Origin: Flavobacterium flavigenum
Lineage (GTDB): Bacteria > Bacteroidota > Bacteroidia > Flavobacteriales > Flavobacteriaceae
Assembly (NCBI RefSeq): GCF_027111255.2
Contig: NZ_CP114285.2
Span: 2,604,001 to 2,668,000 of the forward strand
Direction of reading: 5' to 3'
DNA length: 64,000 bases
Positions 44,251 to 52,776 of the stretch are shown here, one piece after another. The notes below the pieces were generated by a model that was not told the DNA's origin, searched no databases, and saw only the letters and a program-made list of their open reading frames with translations. How positions within the stretch are numbered: the first letter of the stretch is position 1; every line of letters starts with the position of its first letter. The position numbers and the translations under genes are program-made.

Positions 44251-44268
44251 ATACGTACTTTTACGTAT
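44251..44268. promoter_or_regulatory. Dyad ATACGTA-N4-TACGTAT upstream of sdhC
   Basis: A perfect 7-bp dyad, whose halves are themselves nearly self-complementary, lies ~65 bases upstream of the sdh -7 box. It may be a regulator site. The rest of the 44145-44500 gap holds a near-consensus TAACTTTA at 44472-44479, which is a possible promoter of the HMG-CoA synthase-like gene. Confidence 0.4.
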
Positions 44269-44500
44269 TAAAAAAACAGAATACGCATTAAATTATTATA
44301 AAAATTTTCAAATGTATAATTTACCACCTCAATTTCAGAAAATAGTAATCCCATAAAAAAATAACAAAACACTGCTAAATTATTATTTTACTACAACTTC
44401 TGACTACTTTTCTCCAAAACTCCCCCTTAAGCCAGAATTTTATACTGGTAAAAATTGTCATTCCATTCTAATAACTTTACCTTTACAGCCTTCAAAAAAA

Positions 44501-45868
44501 ATGAGAATGAAAACAGGAATTGATGCTATTTCTTTTGATGTAGCCAAGATACATTTACCCATAAAAACTTTGGCAATTGCCAGAAATATTGAACCAGAAA
44601 AATTAGAAAAAGGCCTTGGATTACTAAAAATGACTTTTCCGGATGTTCATCAGGATACGGTAGTTTTTGGAGCAAACGCCTTAACAAAGCTTATCATTGA
44701 CAACAATATAAATCTAAACGAAATCAGCCGAATTTATGTTGGTACCGAAAGCAGTATTGACAGTTCGAAACCAATTGCTTCTTATTTGATTAGTTTAATG
44801 GAGCAAAAATTTGGGGAAGATGCTTTGGCTGAATGTGACGTTGTCGATTTTACTTTTGCTTGTATCGGTGGAGTTGATGCCTTGCAAAACTGCCTTGACT
44901 TTATCAAATTAAATCCATCAAAAAAAGCAATTGTAGTAACCAGTGATTTTGCTAAATACGATTTAAACTCCGGAGGAGAATACACACAAGGTGCCGGAGC
45001 AGTTGCAATGCTGATTACCTCAAACCCAAAAATCATTGCTTTTGATGACAATTGGGCCACAAGCACAAAAGGGGTTTTTGACTTTTTTAAACCGTACAGA
45101 AGCATTTCAAAAGAAGCTATTGCACAAAATGCAAATAACGAACCCTGGTTTGATAATTTAGAAGCCGAAATCGAAATCCATAAAGACCAGCCGGTTTTTG
45201 ACGGACAATATTCGAATCAATGCTATATGGATCGTACGCGAAATGCTTACTTTTCATTCAAGAAATTGAAAAACACTACCGAAACTTTATACAATACCTG
45301 GAACAGTATCATCATGCATCTTCCCTATTCTTTTCAGGGACGCCGAATGTTATCTGAAATCTATGCTTTAGATCATGCTGATAAAATTATTTCCGACAAT
45401 ATTGAGCCGGCAGATTATCAAAATAAAATTAAAGAGATTGGAAAATCGGATGAATATAGAAAATTCGTTACCGAAAAATTGCAGCCTGCAGAATTAGCTT
45501 CTTCTTTAATAGGAAATCTTTATACAGGTTCTATTTTCATGGGATTACTATCGACTTTAGCTCATTTTTATGATACTAAAAAAGAAATCTCCGGAAAAAC
45601 ATTCGGTTTTTTAGCTTACGGAAGCGGGTCTAAATCGAAAGTTTTTGAAGGAACCATTCAACCGGAATGGCAATCGGCTTTAGCCAAAACCAAACTTTTT
45701 GAAAATCTGGAAGAAAGTACAGAAATCGGTTTTGAGACTTACGAAAGCCTTCACAAAAAAGAGCAAAAACAAAGTGTTCGAACGCCTAAAAACGAATGGG
45801 TTTTGGACCGAATTGAAAAGGAAATTCCAACTTTGATTGGGGCACGATATTATAAATGGATTGAATAG
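44501..45868 (+). CDS. Hydroxymethylglutaryl-CoA synthase family protein
   Basis: 455-residue thiolase-fold enzyme condensing acetyl-CoA with acetoacetyl-CoA. The catalytic Glu (E83 in VGTESSID), nucleophilic Cys (C121 in FTFACIGG) and His (H273 in MHLPYSFQGRR) are in place. In Flavobacteria isoprenoids are made by the mevalonate pathway, so this is probably the pathway HMG-CoA synthase. A polyketide beta-branching HMGS homolog is unlikely because no such cluster is near. ATG 44507 is a possible alternative start. Confidence 0.88.
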   Translation: MRMKTGIDAISFDVAKIHLPIKTLAIARNIEPEKLEKGLGLLKMTFPDVHQDTVVFGANALTKLIIDNNINLNEISRIYVGTESSIDSSKPIASYLISLMEQKFGEDALAECDVVDFTFACIGGVDALQNCLDFIKLNPSKKAIVVTSDFAKYDLNSGGEYTQGAGAVAMLITSNPKIIAFDDNWATSTKGVFDFFKPYRSISKEAIAQNANNEPWFDNLEAEIEIHKDQPVFDGQYSNQCYMDRTRNAYFSFKKLKNTTETLYNTWNSIIMHLPYSFQGRRMLSEIYALDHADKIISDNIEPADYQNKIKEIGKSDEYRKFVTEKLQPAELASSLIGNLYTGSIFMGLLSTLAHFYDTKKEISGKTFGFLAYGSGSKSKVFEGTIQPEWQSALAKTKLFENLEESTEIGFETYESLHKKEQKQSVRTPKNEWVLDRIEKEIPTLIGARYYKWIE

Positions 45869-45934
45869 ACTTCATGAATTCGCTCAAAAAAAAGTGAATG
45901 CGTTTTTTTTATCTTTATATAAAATTGAAACAAT

Positions 45935-46702
45935 ATGAAAATAGCCCTTATTCAGTCGGATCTTGTTTGGGAAATCCTAAAGCATAATATTAGTAATTTC
46001 GAGGCTAAAATAAGCGAAATAGATGCTTCTGTTGATTTGATTGTGCTTCCTGAGATGTTTTCAACAGGATTTACTATGAATGCTTCTGAAATGGCTGAAG
46101 CGATGGATGGAGAAACTGTTGTCTGGATGCAGACTTTAGCTAAAAATAAAAATTGCGCTATTGCGGGAAGTTTAATTATTTCGGAGAATGAGAAATACTA
46201 TAATCGGTTTTTGTTTGCTTTTCCATCAGGTGAAATTCAATATTATGATAAAAGACATTTATTTTCCCTGGCTGGAGAAGATAAAGTATACAAAGCCGGA
46301 AGCAAAAAAAAGATCGTTGAATATTTAGGCTGGAAGATCTGTCTGCAGGTTTGTTATGATTTACGTTTTCCTGTATTTGTAAGAAATGTTGAAAATTATG
46401 ATTTAATTTTATATGTTGCCAACTGGCCAAAAGTCCGCATAAATGCCTGGGATATACTGCTCAAAGCCCGCGCGGTTGAAAACCTAAGTTATGCCATTGG
46501 AGTAAACAGAATAGGTTTTGATGCGAACAATCATCAATATAATGGTCATTCGCAGGTCGTTGATTTTCTTGGTAATCCAATTTTAGAACCTCAGGAAAAT
46601 GAAGGTGTTTTTATAGTTGAATTAGATAAAAATATCATGTTGGAAACCCGAAAAAAAATGAACTTTCTCAGTGATAAAGATCTGTTTGAAATACAGAGTT
46701 AA
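45935..46702 (+). CDS. Nitrilase-family hydrolase, omega-amidase (YafV)-like
   Basis: 255-residue C-N hydrolase. The triad is complete: E40 (LPEMFSTGF), K106 (YYDKRHLFS) and C140 (QVCYDLRFP). The FSTGF and RHLF patterns match the YafV/omega-amidase branch that hydrolyses alpha-ketoglutaramate and similar metabolites produced by transaminases. A near-consensus TATCTTTA lies at 45910-45917. The 3' end overlaps that of the convergent lipoprotein gene. Confidence 0.87.
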   Translation: MKIALIQSDLVWEILKHNISNFEAKISEIDASVDLIVLPEMFSTGFTMNASEMAEAMDGETVVWMQTLAKNKNCAIAGSLIISENEKYYNRFLFAFPSGEIQYYDKRHLFSLAGEDKVYKAGSKKKIVEYLGWKICLQVCYDLRFPVFVRNVENYDLILYVANWPKVRINAWDILLKARAVENLSYAIGVNRIGFDANNHQYNGHSQVVDFLGNPILEPQENEGVFIVELDKNIMLETRKKMNFLSDKDLFEIQS

Positions 46703-48393
46703 AAAGCGGTTTTCTTTTTCTTTTTTTCCGCATTTAGCTTTGCTTCTTCATTCTTTTTCGCTAATTCAGGATTGTAAGGAATACTTAAATCTATAGATTC
46801 AACTTTGTCCCAGTTTGCATGCAGGTCAATTTCTTCCTGATAATAAAATACTTCCTCAGAATATCTTTTTTCTAAATAGTTTCCGGGGTCGTACACTTTG
46901 TTTTTATTGTCGTCATAAATAACCCTCACAGAATATATAGCAGGTTCTAAAAGCAAAAACTCAAAATTAGTTTTGCTTTCAGAATAATCGCTGGCAAGTA
47001 CAACGTCTCCTTTTTTATTAGTTAATTCAACCATTATCGGGAAACGTTTTACATTCTTTAAATTCAGTGTAAGATTTCCGTATTCTTCTATTTCGCGTGT
47101 ATTCAGTTTGTATGATAAGGTATCATTCGATTTTTCATAAAAATCGGTCAATGCACCAGGTAAAAACGTAAAATTATATTTTTGTGCGGGGTCTTTTTTA
47201 AAATCGATATAGAGCTTTTGCTCAAATTCATCATATTCTGTTGTATAATCCACAGCTGTAGAATCTTTGTTGACTAGTTTAATTTTTGACTTGTCGAAGT
47301 TGATAAGCGGAGTTGCCGTTTCGAGCGTAAACCTGTCTCTAAAGTGTATTATTCCGTTTTGTACTGCAGTTATATTCAGGGTGTCTTTTTTCTGGTTTTT
47401 GATTCTGAGACTAAATTTTTTATTGTAATCTTCCTTACTTACTTCCAGTGATAAAGAGTCGGCTTTTATTGGTTTATACCAAACTTGCAAAGAATCCTTT
47501 TTTGGGAATCGTGTTATAATAGTTTCTAAAACCTCAGTATTGTTCTTGAGTACAATTTTGGGTTTCGAATCTTTATTAAAGTTCTGTTTTCCTTCATATG
47601 GAAGCAATAATCGGTTTCCTGATGCCTGTATTGGTTTAAAAGCTTTTAAAGGAAGCTGCTCTTTAAATAACTCAAGTTCGAAAACAGTATCGTTTGGAAT
47701 CGTTATAGATTGTTTGATAAATCCAATTTTATCATCTTTCGGATTAAATTTATTGTTGTTTCCTTTGTCTTTTAAAGCTACCAGGAGATATTTTCCAGCT
47801 TTTAGATTTTCTAATCTAAAAACGGTTAGACTGTCTAACGTATTGGTAATGTATCGTGGATTTTCTTTATAAATGACAGAATCCTTAAATTTATCATTGA
47901 TTTCGTAAAGCATTACAGTGACAAAATTATCGGCAATTTTATTATAAGAATCTTTAATTCTTCCGTTTAAAGCAAGAGAATCAATATAAGTCCCCGTAGA
48001 GAAAACATATTTAAATTGATTATACGGATTTCCTTCATTATTATCTGCAATACTTTGACCGAAATTAAAACTATATGTGGTGTTGGGCTGTAAGGTGTCC
48101 AGAATTTTTATATTGATAAATTTGCTTGCATTAGTAGGTGTGATAATAGGTGGATTTTTCATTGGCGGAGAAATAATCAACTGTTTATTGGCATTTTTAA
48201 GCTTTACATATTCATCAAATGTCAGTGTGATTTCGTCTGCTTTAAAATTGGTGCTGAAATTTTCAGGAGAACTTGATCTTAAAACAGGACCAAGTGTGTC
48301 TTTTAAGCCACCGGTTATGCTGCCGCGCTTCGCGCAACTCATCATTAAAAATACCAATAAAAAAGTAAAATATTTTAAGCTGTTTTTAAACAT
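46699..48393 (-). CDS. Ig-like (Big_5) domain lipoprotein
   Basis: Envelope lipoprotein of 564 residues starting MFKNSLKYF. The lipobox MMSCAKRG puts the lipidated Cys near residue 20. Residues ~35-135 form a Big_5-type Ig domain (SPENFSTNFKADEITLTFDEYV). Beta-rich segments follow, ending in a basic KKKKKK tail. No enzyme motif is seen. I start at 48393, because the upstream in-frame ATG would add eight residues before a typical signal peptide. It overlaps the convergent nitrilase gene by four bases. Confidence 0.8.
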   Translation of the reverse strand: MFKNSLKYFTFLLVFLMMSCAKRGSITGGLKDTLGPVLRSSSPENFSTNFKADEITLTFDEYVKLKNANKQLIISPPMKNPPIITPTNASKFINIKILDTLQPNTTYSFNFGQSIADNNEGNPYNQFKYVFSTGTYIDSLALNGRIKDSYNKIADNFVTVMLYEINDKFKDSVIYKENPRYITNTLDSLTVFRLENLKAGKYLLVALKDKGNNNKFNPKDDKIGFIKQSITIPNDTVFELELFKEQLPLKAFKPIQASGNRLLLPYEGKQNFNKDSKPKIVLKNNTEVLETIITRFPKKDSLQVWYKPIKADSLSLEVSKEDYNKKFSLRIKNQKKDTLNITAVQNGIIHFRDRFTLETATPLINFDKSKIKLVNKDSTAVDYTTEYDEFEQKLYIDFKKDPAQKYNFTFLPGALTDFYEKSNDTLSYKLNTREIEEYGNLTLNLKNVKRFPIMVELTNKKGDVVLASDYSESKTNFEFLLLEPAIYSVRVIYDDNKNKVYDPGNYLEKRYSEEVFYYQEEIDLHANWDKVESIDLSIPYNPELAKKNEEAKLNAEKKKKKTAF

Positions 48394-48547
48394 AACAAAT
48401 TCGTGATTTAATTGCACAAAATAACAATTATATTTGCTTTAATTGAAATTTTTTATCGTTTTATTGGGTTTTGGAGTTTTTAAGGAAGCTGTTTTTAAAT
48501 TTAATAAAAAGTTATAATTTCAAATTTACAAACGGGATATAATTTCT

Positions 48548-48555
48548 TACATTTG
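48548..48555 (+). promoter_or_regulatory. Promoter -7 box supporting a TTG start
   Basis: TACATTTG, an exact TAnnTTTG match, ends 23 bases before the TTG at 48578. A second box, TATATTTG at 48429-48436, lies further upstream. Confidence 0.65.
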
Positions 48556-48577
48556 ATTTCAATTTAATTTACAGGTT

Positions 48578-49582
48578 TTGAAGAAGATTTTCTTTTTAAT
48601 ATTACTTTTCTTTTTGTTTATTTCGTGTAATGATACCCCTAAACCAATTGTCTCTTTTTACTATTGGAAAACAATTTTTAAATTATCTGAAACAGAAAAA
48701 GAAGCTCTTCTTGACAATAATGTCCGTAAAATTTATATCCGTTATTTCGATATCGATTTACATCCAAAAGATACGAGTCCTATTCCTTTAACGCCAATTC
48801 GCTTTATGGAAAAGATGAATAGTTTTGACATTGTCCCCGTGGTGTATATTAAAAATAAAGTGATGCTGAAACCCAATCTTGATGTTGAAGATTTGGCACA
48901 AAAAACGGTTAAGCTTATAAACGATATCAATTCTAAAAATAACATCAATAGTAAAGAGATTCAGATTGACTGCGACTGGACACTTTCAAGCAAAGACAAT
49001 TATTTGAAGTTTATTGAGTTATTTAAAAAGCTTTCGCAAAAGAAAATTTCAGCAACAATACGATTGCATCAGATAAAGTATTTCAAGAAAACCAAAATAC
49101 CAAATGTAGATTCAGGTGTTTTGATGTATTATAATATGGGGACGATTGCTCCGGATTCACTAAATTCTGTTTATGATAAAAAAGTTGCAGATCGTTATCT
49201 GAAAAGTTTAAAAAAATATCCGCTGCATCTTGATTTTGCTCTGCCTGTTTATTCCTGGGCAGTTCATATTAGAAATCAAAAAGTAACAGGATTACGTTCA
49301 AAGCTCAATGTAAATGAACTTAAAAAAGATAAAAATTTTGAACAGACAAGTGCTGTTTTTTTTAAAGTAAAACACGCCAATTATAAAAACGGTATATTTT
49401 ATGAAGAAAATGATGTGTTAAAAATCGAAGCCATTTCGTCAGAAGATTTAATTGAAATGGCGGAAAATCTGAATGACAATAGCTCTCAAAAACCAAACGA
49501 AATTATTTTTTACGACTTAGACGAATTCAATTTAAAAAACTATGAAAAGAATATTTTTAAGCAAGTTGTTTCTTGTTTCTAG
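48578..49582 (+). CDS. Hypothetical lipoprotein with a TTG start
   Basis: 334-residue protein. The TTG start gives a typical lipoprotein signal MKKIFFLILLFFLFISC. No ATG lies near the start of this signal sequence, and the promoter box lies just upstream. The mature part is alpha/beta in pattern, with IQIDCDWTLSSKDN near residues 128-141 and FALPVYSWAVH near 225-235. These resemble a TIM-barrel-like glycosidase family, but no family is assigned. It overlaps the next gene by 41 bases, so they are coupled. Confidence 0.7.
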   Translation: MKKIFFLILLFFLFISCNDTPKPIVSFYYWKTIFKLSETEKEALLDNNVRKIYIRYFDIDLHPKDTSPIPLTPIRFMEKMNSFDIVPVVYIKNKVMLKPNLDVEDLAQKTVKLINDINSKNNINSKEIQIDCDWTLSSKDNYLKFIELFKKLSQKKISATIRLHQIKYFKKTKIPNVDSGVLMYYNMGTIAPDSLNSVYDKKVADRYLKSLKKYPLHLDFALPVYSWAVHIRNQKVTGLRSKLNVNELKKDKNFEQTSAVFFKVKHANYKNGIFYEENDVLKIEAISSEDLIEMAENLNDNSSQKPNEIIFYDLDEFNLKNYEKNIFKQVVSCF

Positions 49583-51902
49583 CGCTTCCTTATTATTTGT
49601 ATATGGAATTATTTATGCCTGTGCTGACGGAGACGACTGGGATTTTTTCGGTTACAATTCAAATTTTACGCCGGAGACTTTTGCAGATAAATCCTATTCG
49701 CCACTTTTTTTAGCGGGAGATGTTTTTTATGGTGTAGGATTCGATACTGAACATAATTCACGCTTCAACGAAAACATAAAATCGGATTGGGTTACCTATC
49801 TTAAAGGAGTTGTAGATGCTGCAACTGTCAATTATTTTTTAATTGGAGATGATAAGTCCCGATATTATTCAGACGAAAAAAACACAATAAAAAATAAAGA
49901 AGAAGAAGTTACACAGCTTCATGTATATTATAAAAATAAAAAAGAGAATACTGCTTCTGTAAAATGGGGTAAAAAAATCAGCCTTAAAGATAATAAAGTA
50001 AAAAGCTTTATTGAATTTTTATATTTAGCTCAAAAAATAGAAACCGTATCAATTGGGGGAGATTATTGGAGTTATGATCCGGTTGTGGCCAAAACTTTTG
50101 ATGACCTGAAAATGATTCAATCTATAGAAAATGTTTACAATACTACTTCAGATCCGTTTTTGAAAAATAGATATTGGTTTTTGACTATGAAAGCCCGTTT
50201 TTACAGCTCTGATAAGAAAACGGCGATTGATTTTTTTAATAAAACAGAAAATTCAGTTCCTAAAAATACACTCTATTATAGGGCTCTCTCTTATGTGGCA
50301 GGAATCTATTACAAACAGAAAAAATATGCGCTTTCTAATTATTTATATGCCCAGGTTTTTGATAAATGCCCTGAACTTCGAATTGTAACTGCGTATAGTT
50401 TTCACCCAAAAAACGATGCCGACTGGACCAAATCATTGGCAATGGCAAAAAATAATAAGGAGAAAGCTGCTTTGTGGGCAATACACGGCTATTACAAAGA
50501 CGAAAAACAAGCCATTGAAAAAATCTACGAACTGGATCCTAAAAGTGAACACCTGAATTATCTTGCAACTAGACTAGTGAACAAGCAGGAACAGGCAATC
50601 AATAATTCTTTTCAGCAGAATGCCGGGGAAAATGTGCCAATGAAAAACCAGACTGTGGCAGAAAATAAAACAGAAAATCAGTCAAAAATAGATAAAGCGG
50701 GTTTTGATTTAGTCGGAAAAATAGCTGCAGCAGGAAATACAGACAGGCCTTATTTGTGGGATTTGTCCCTGGGATATCTGCAGACTTTAAAAGGAGATTA
50801 TGCAAATGCGGATAAAAGTTATGACAAGGCAGTAAAAACACTTCCGAAAACAGAATTGGCAGGAATGCAATTGCGTCTGCTTCGTTTTGTAAATAATCTG
50901 AGCAAAATAGATAAGCTTACCGATAAAAACGAAAAAACAATTTTAGCCGATTTGAACTGGATTTATAATGAACTTCCAAAGACTTATAAGGGACAGGAGT
51001 TTCGTTATCAAAATGCCTCTTCATGGAACAGAAGTTATTTGTCAGCACTTTACAAAGGAAAATTGGATCCGGTTATGGCAGAAATATTTGGTGAATCACG
51101 TTACAGCTACTGGAACGATGGAAACTCTTTTTATGATAACGAAAAAAATCTGCTTGATATAAAAGCATTTTTGTCTAAATCGAATAAAACCGAAATTGAG
51201 AAAATTGGCGCAGGAATCTATAGTTTAAAACTAAAAGATATCAATAATTTTCAGGCTGTTCAGGCAACCTTTAAAAATAAGATTTCAGAAGCAATAGGAT
51301 TTATGCAGCAGACAGATTCTGTTCAGTATCAAACCTTTTTAGGGAATCCGTTCAACGGAAATATTAAAGATTGCCACGACTGCGATCACGTTGCTTATCA
51401 AAAAAAGAAATACAGTTACCTCGATTTTTTAAATACAATAAAAACGATGCAGGAGAAACTGGCTCAAAAAGAGGATGTTTACACTAATAGTTTATTGCTT
51501 GGAAATGCATTTTATAATATTACACATTTTGGTAACGGACGGACTTTTTATGAAATTACGATTGTAGGTTATGGATCAAGCCCCTATTCTTTCAGAGATT
51601 CTATGAAGGAGATGATAACCAATTGTGATGTTCCAAAAATGTATTATCAAAAAGCATTTGAAGCAGCAGCAACCAAAGAGCAAAAAGCAAAATGTATTTA
51701 TTTGATATCAAAATGTGAGCGTAATCAATATTACAATAATAAGTATAACAAAGTTAACAGCTGGTGGGAAATTGAGGATGATAAAATTAATTTTATTGCC
51801 TGGAACGGATTTAAAACGTTGAAAAAAGAGTATTCGGATACAAAATATTACCAGGATGTAATTGCAGAATGTGGCTATTTCAATACTTATGTCAATCAAT
51901 AA
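49542..51902 (+). CDS. Large hypothetical exported protein with TPR-like repeats
   Basis: 786-residue protein. An N-terminal signal-like segment (1-~27, SLLFVYGIIYACADGDDWDFF) suggests export. It has TPR-like helical stretches near 210-290 (YRALSYVAGIYYKQKKYALSNYLYAQVFDKCPELR) and 405-450. CHDCDH occurs near residue 608. No enzyme motif is recognised. The 41-base overlap with the preceding lipoprotein gene predicts co-expression and a joint envelope role. Confidence 0.7.
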   Translation: MKRIFLSKLFLVSSASLLFVYGIIYACADGDDWDFFGYNSNFTPETFADKSYSPLFLAGDVFYGVGFDTEHNSRFNENIKSDWVTYLKGVVDAATVNYFLIGDDKSRYYSDEKNTIKNKEEEVTQLHVYYKNKKENTASVKWGKKISLKDNKVKSFIEFLYLAQKIETVSIGGDYWSYDPVVAKTFDDLKMIQSIENVYNTTSDPFLKNRYWFLTMKARFYSSDKKTAIDFFNKTENSVPKNTLYYRALSYVAGIYYKQKKYALSNYLYAQVFDKCPELRIVTAYSFHPKNDADWTKSLAMAKNNKEKAALWAIHGYYKDEKQAIEKIYELDPKSEHLNYLATRLVNKQEQAINNSFQQNAGENVPMKNQTVAENKTENQSKIDKAGFDLVGKIAAAGNTDRPYLWDLSLGYLQTLKGDYANADKSYDKAVKTLPKTELAGMQLRLLRFVNNLSKIDKLTDKNEKTILADLNWIYNELPKTYKGQEFRYQNASSWNRSYLSALYKGKLDPVMAEIFGESRYSYWNDGNSFYDNEKNLLDIKAFLSKSNKTEIEKIGAGIYSLKLKDINNFQAVQATFKNKISEAIGFMQQTDSVQYQTFLGNPFNGNIKDCHDCDHVAYQKKKYSYLDFLNTIKTMQEKLAQKEDVYTNSLLLGNAFYNITHFGNGRTFYEITIVGYGSSPYSFRDSMKEMITNCDVPKMYYQKAFEAAATKEQKAKCIYLISKCERNQYYNNKYNKVNSWWEIEDDKINFIAWNGFKTLKKEYSDTKYYQDVIAECGYFNTYVNQ

Positions 51903-51922
51903 GTTGTTAATGTACAAAAGTT

Positions 51923-52327
51923 ATGGTGAATAAAATTGAACATATTGGAATTGCGGTAAAAAACATAGATGATGCCAATGTTTTATTTGAAAAACTATTA
52001 GGTGTTCCGTCGTATAAAATGGAAACGGTAGAAACGGAAAATGTAGTAACTTCATTTTTTCAGACAGGAACCAATAAAATTGAACTTTTAATGGCTACAA
52101 ATCCCGAAAGTGCAATTGCCAGGTTTCTGGAGAAAAAAGGAGAAGGAATTCATCATATCGCTTTTGATGTTGAAGATATTCAAGCCGAAATCACGCGCTT
52201 AAAAAATGAAGGTTTTGTGTTAATAACCGACGTTCCGAAGAAAGGTGCCGACAATAAACTAGTAGTTTTTCTGCATCCGAAGAATACAAATGGCGTTTTG
52301 GTAGAGCTTTGTCAGGAAATTAAATAA
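51923..52327 (+). CDS. mce: Methylmalonyl-CoA epimerase
   Basis: 134-residue metal-dependent VOC-fold enzyme that interconverts the (R) and (S) forms of methylmalonyl-CoA. Metal ligands are H7 (IEHIGIAVKN), Glu in TNKIELLMAT, His in GIHHIAFDV and Glu in VLVELCQE. Length and motifs fit the family. It is the last core gene before the tRNA and the accessory element. Confidence 0.92.
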   Translation: MVNKIEHIGIAVKNIDDANVLFEKLLGVPSYKMETVETENVVTSFFQTGTNKIELLMATNPESAIARFLEKKGEGIHHIAFDVEDIQAEITRLKNEGFVLITDVPKKGADNKLVVFLHPKNTNGVLVELCQEIK

Positions 52328-52474
52328 AAAAATACAATTTTTATTTGGAAATAATCTACTGAAAATCAATTGCCTTATAAAAGAGAAGTAGTAAAGTTTT
52401 ACATTAAATAAAAATCTACTCTTAAAATATTTGGAGTGAACCGAAAATAGTAGTAATATTGCAAACTCTTAACC

Positions 52475-52548
52475 GGTCCTATAGCTCAGCTGGTTAGAGC
52501 ACCTGACTCATAATCAGGTGGTCCCTGGTTCGAGCCCAGGTGGGACCA
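52475..52548 (+). tRNA. tRNA with anticodon CAT (Ile2 or elongator Met)
   Basis: 74-base cloverleaf. GGTCCTA pairs with TGGGACC, the anticodon stem is CCTGA/TCAGG with loop CTCATAA, and the T arm is CCTGGTTCGAGCCCAGG. The discriminator is A and CCA is not encoded. The acceptor resembles tRNA-Ile2 (lysidine-modified CAT) more than elongator Met, but this is not certain. It is the likely integration site of the element downstream. Confidence 0.9.
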
Positions 52549-52554
52549 CAATTT

Positions 52555-52590
52555 AAAAAGCTTCATAAAAAATTATGAAGCTTTTTTTTG
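52555..52590 (+). terminator. Terminator after the CAT tRNA
   Basis: AAAAAGCTTCATAA and TTATGAAGCTTTTT pair with a short A-rich loop, followed by T. Confidence 0.85.
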
Positions 52591-52711
52591 TTTTGGGTAA
52601 ATCCTTGTACACTACAGCCAATAGAGGATTTGTATATTATAAATACCCAGTTCTAAAAATAAAATCACTTCTCTTTCACTTCAATTTTATAATTCACGAG
52701 GCATACAATTA

Positions 52712-52740
52712 GGGTTGCAATTCCATTATTTTGGGTTGCA
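52712..52740 (+). repeat. Two GGGTTGCA direct repeats before the integrase
   Basis: GGGTTGCA at 52712-52719 and again at 52733-52740, 21 bp apart (about two helical turns), lie just upstream of the integrase start. They may be integrase arm-type or regulator sites. Confidence 0.4.
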
Positions 52741-52776
52741 TATTAAATCATTCATATATAATAAAATACAAGTATA

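Noticed and set aside
48429..48436. TATATTTG as the sole promoter of the 48578 gene
   Set aside because: A second exact box at 48548 is better placed. The first may be an additional or unused site.
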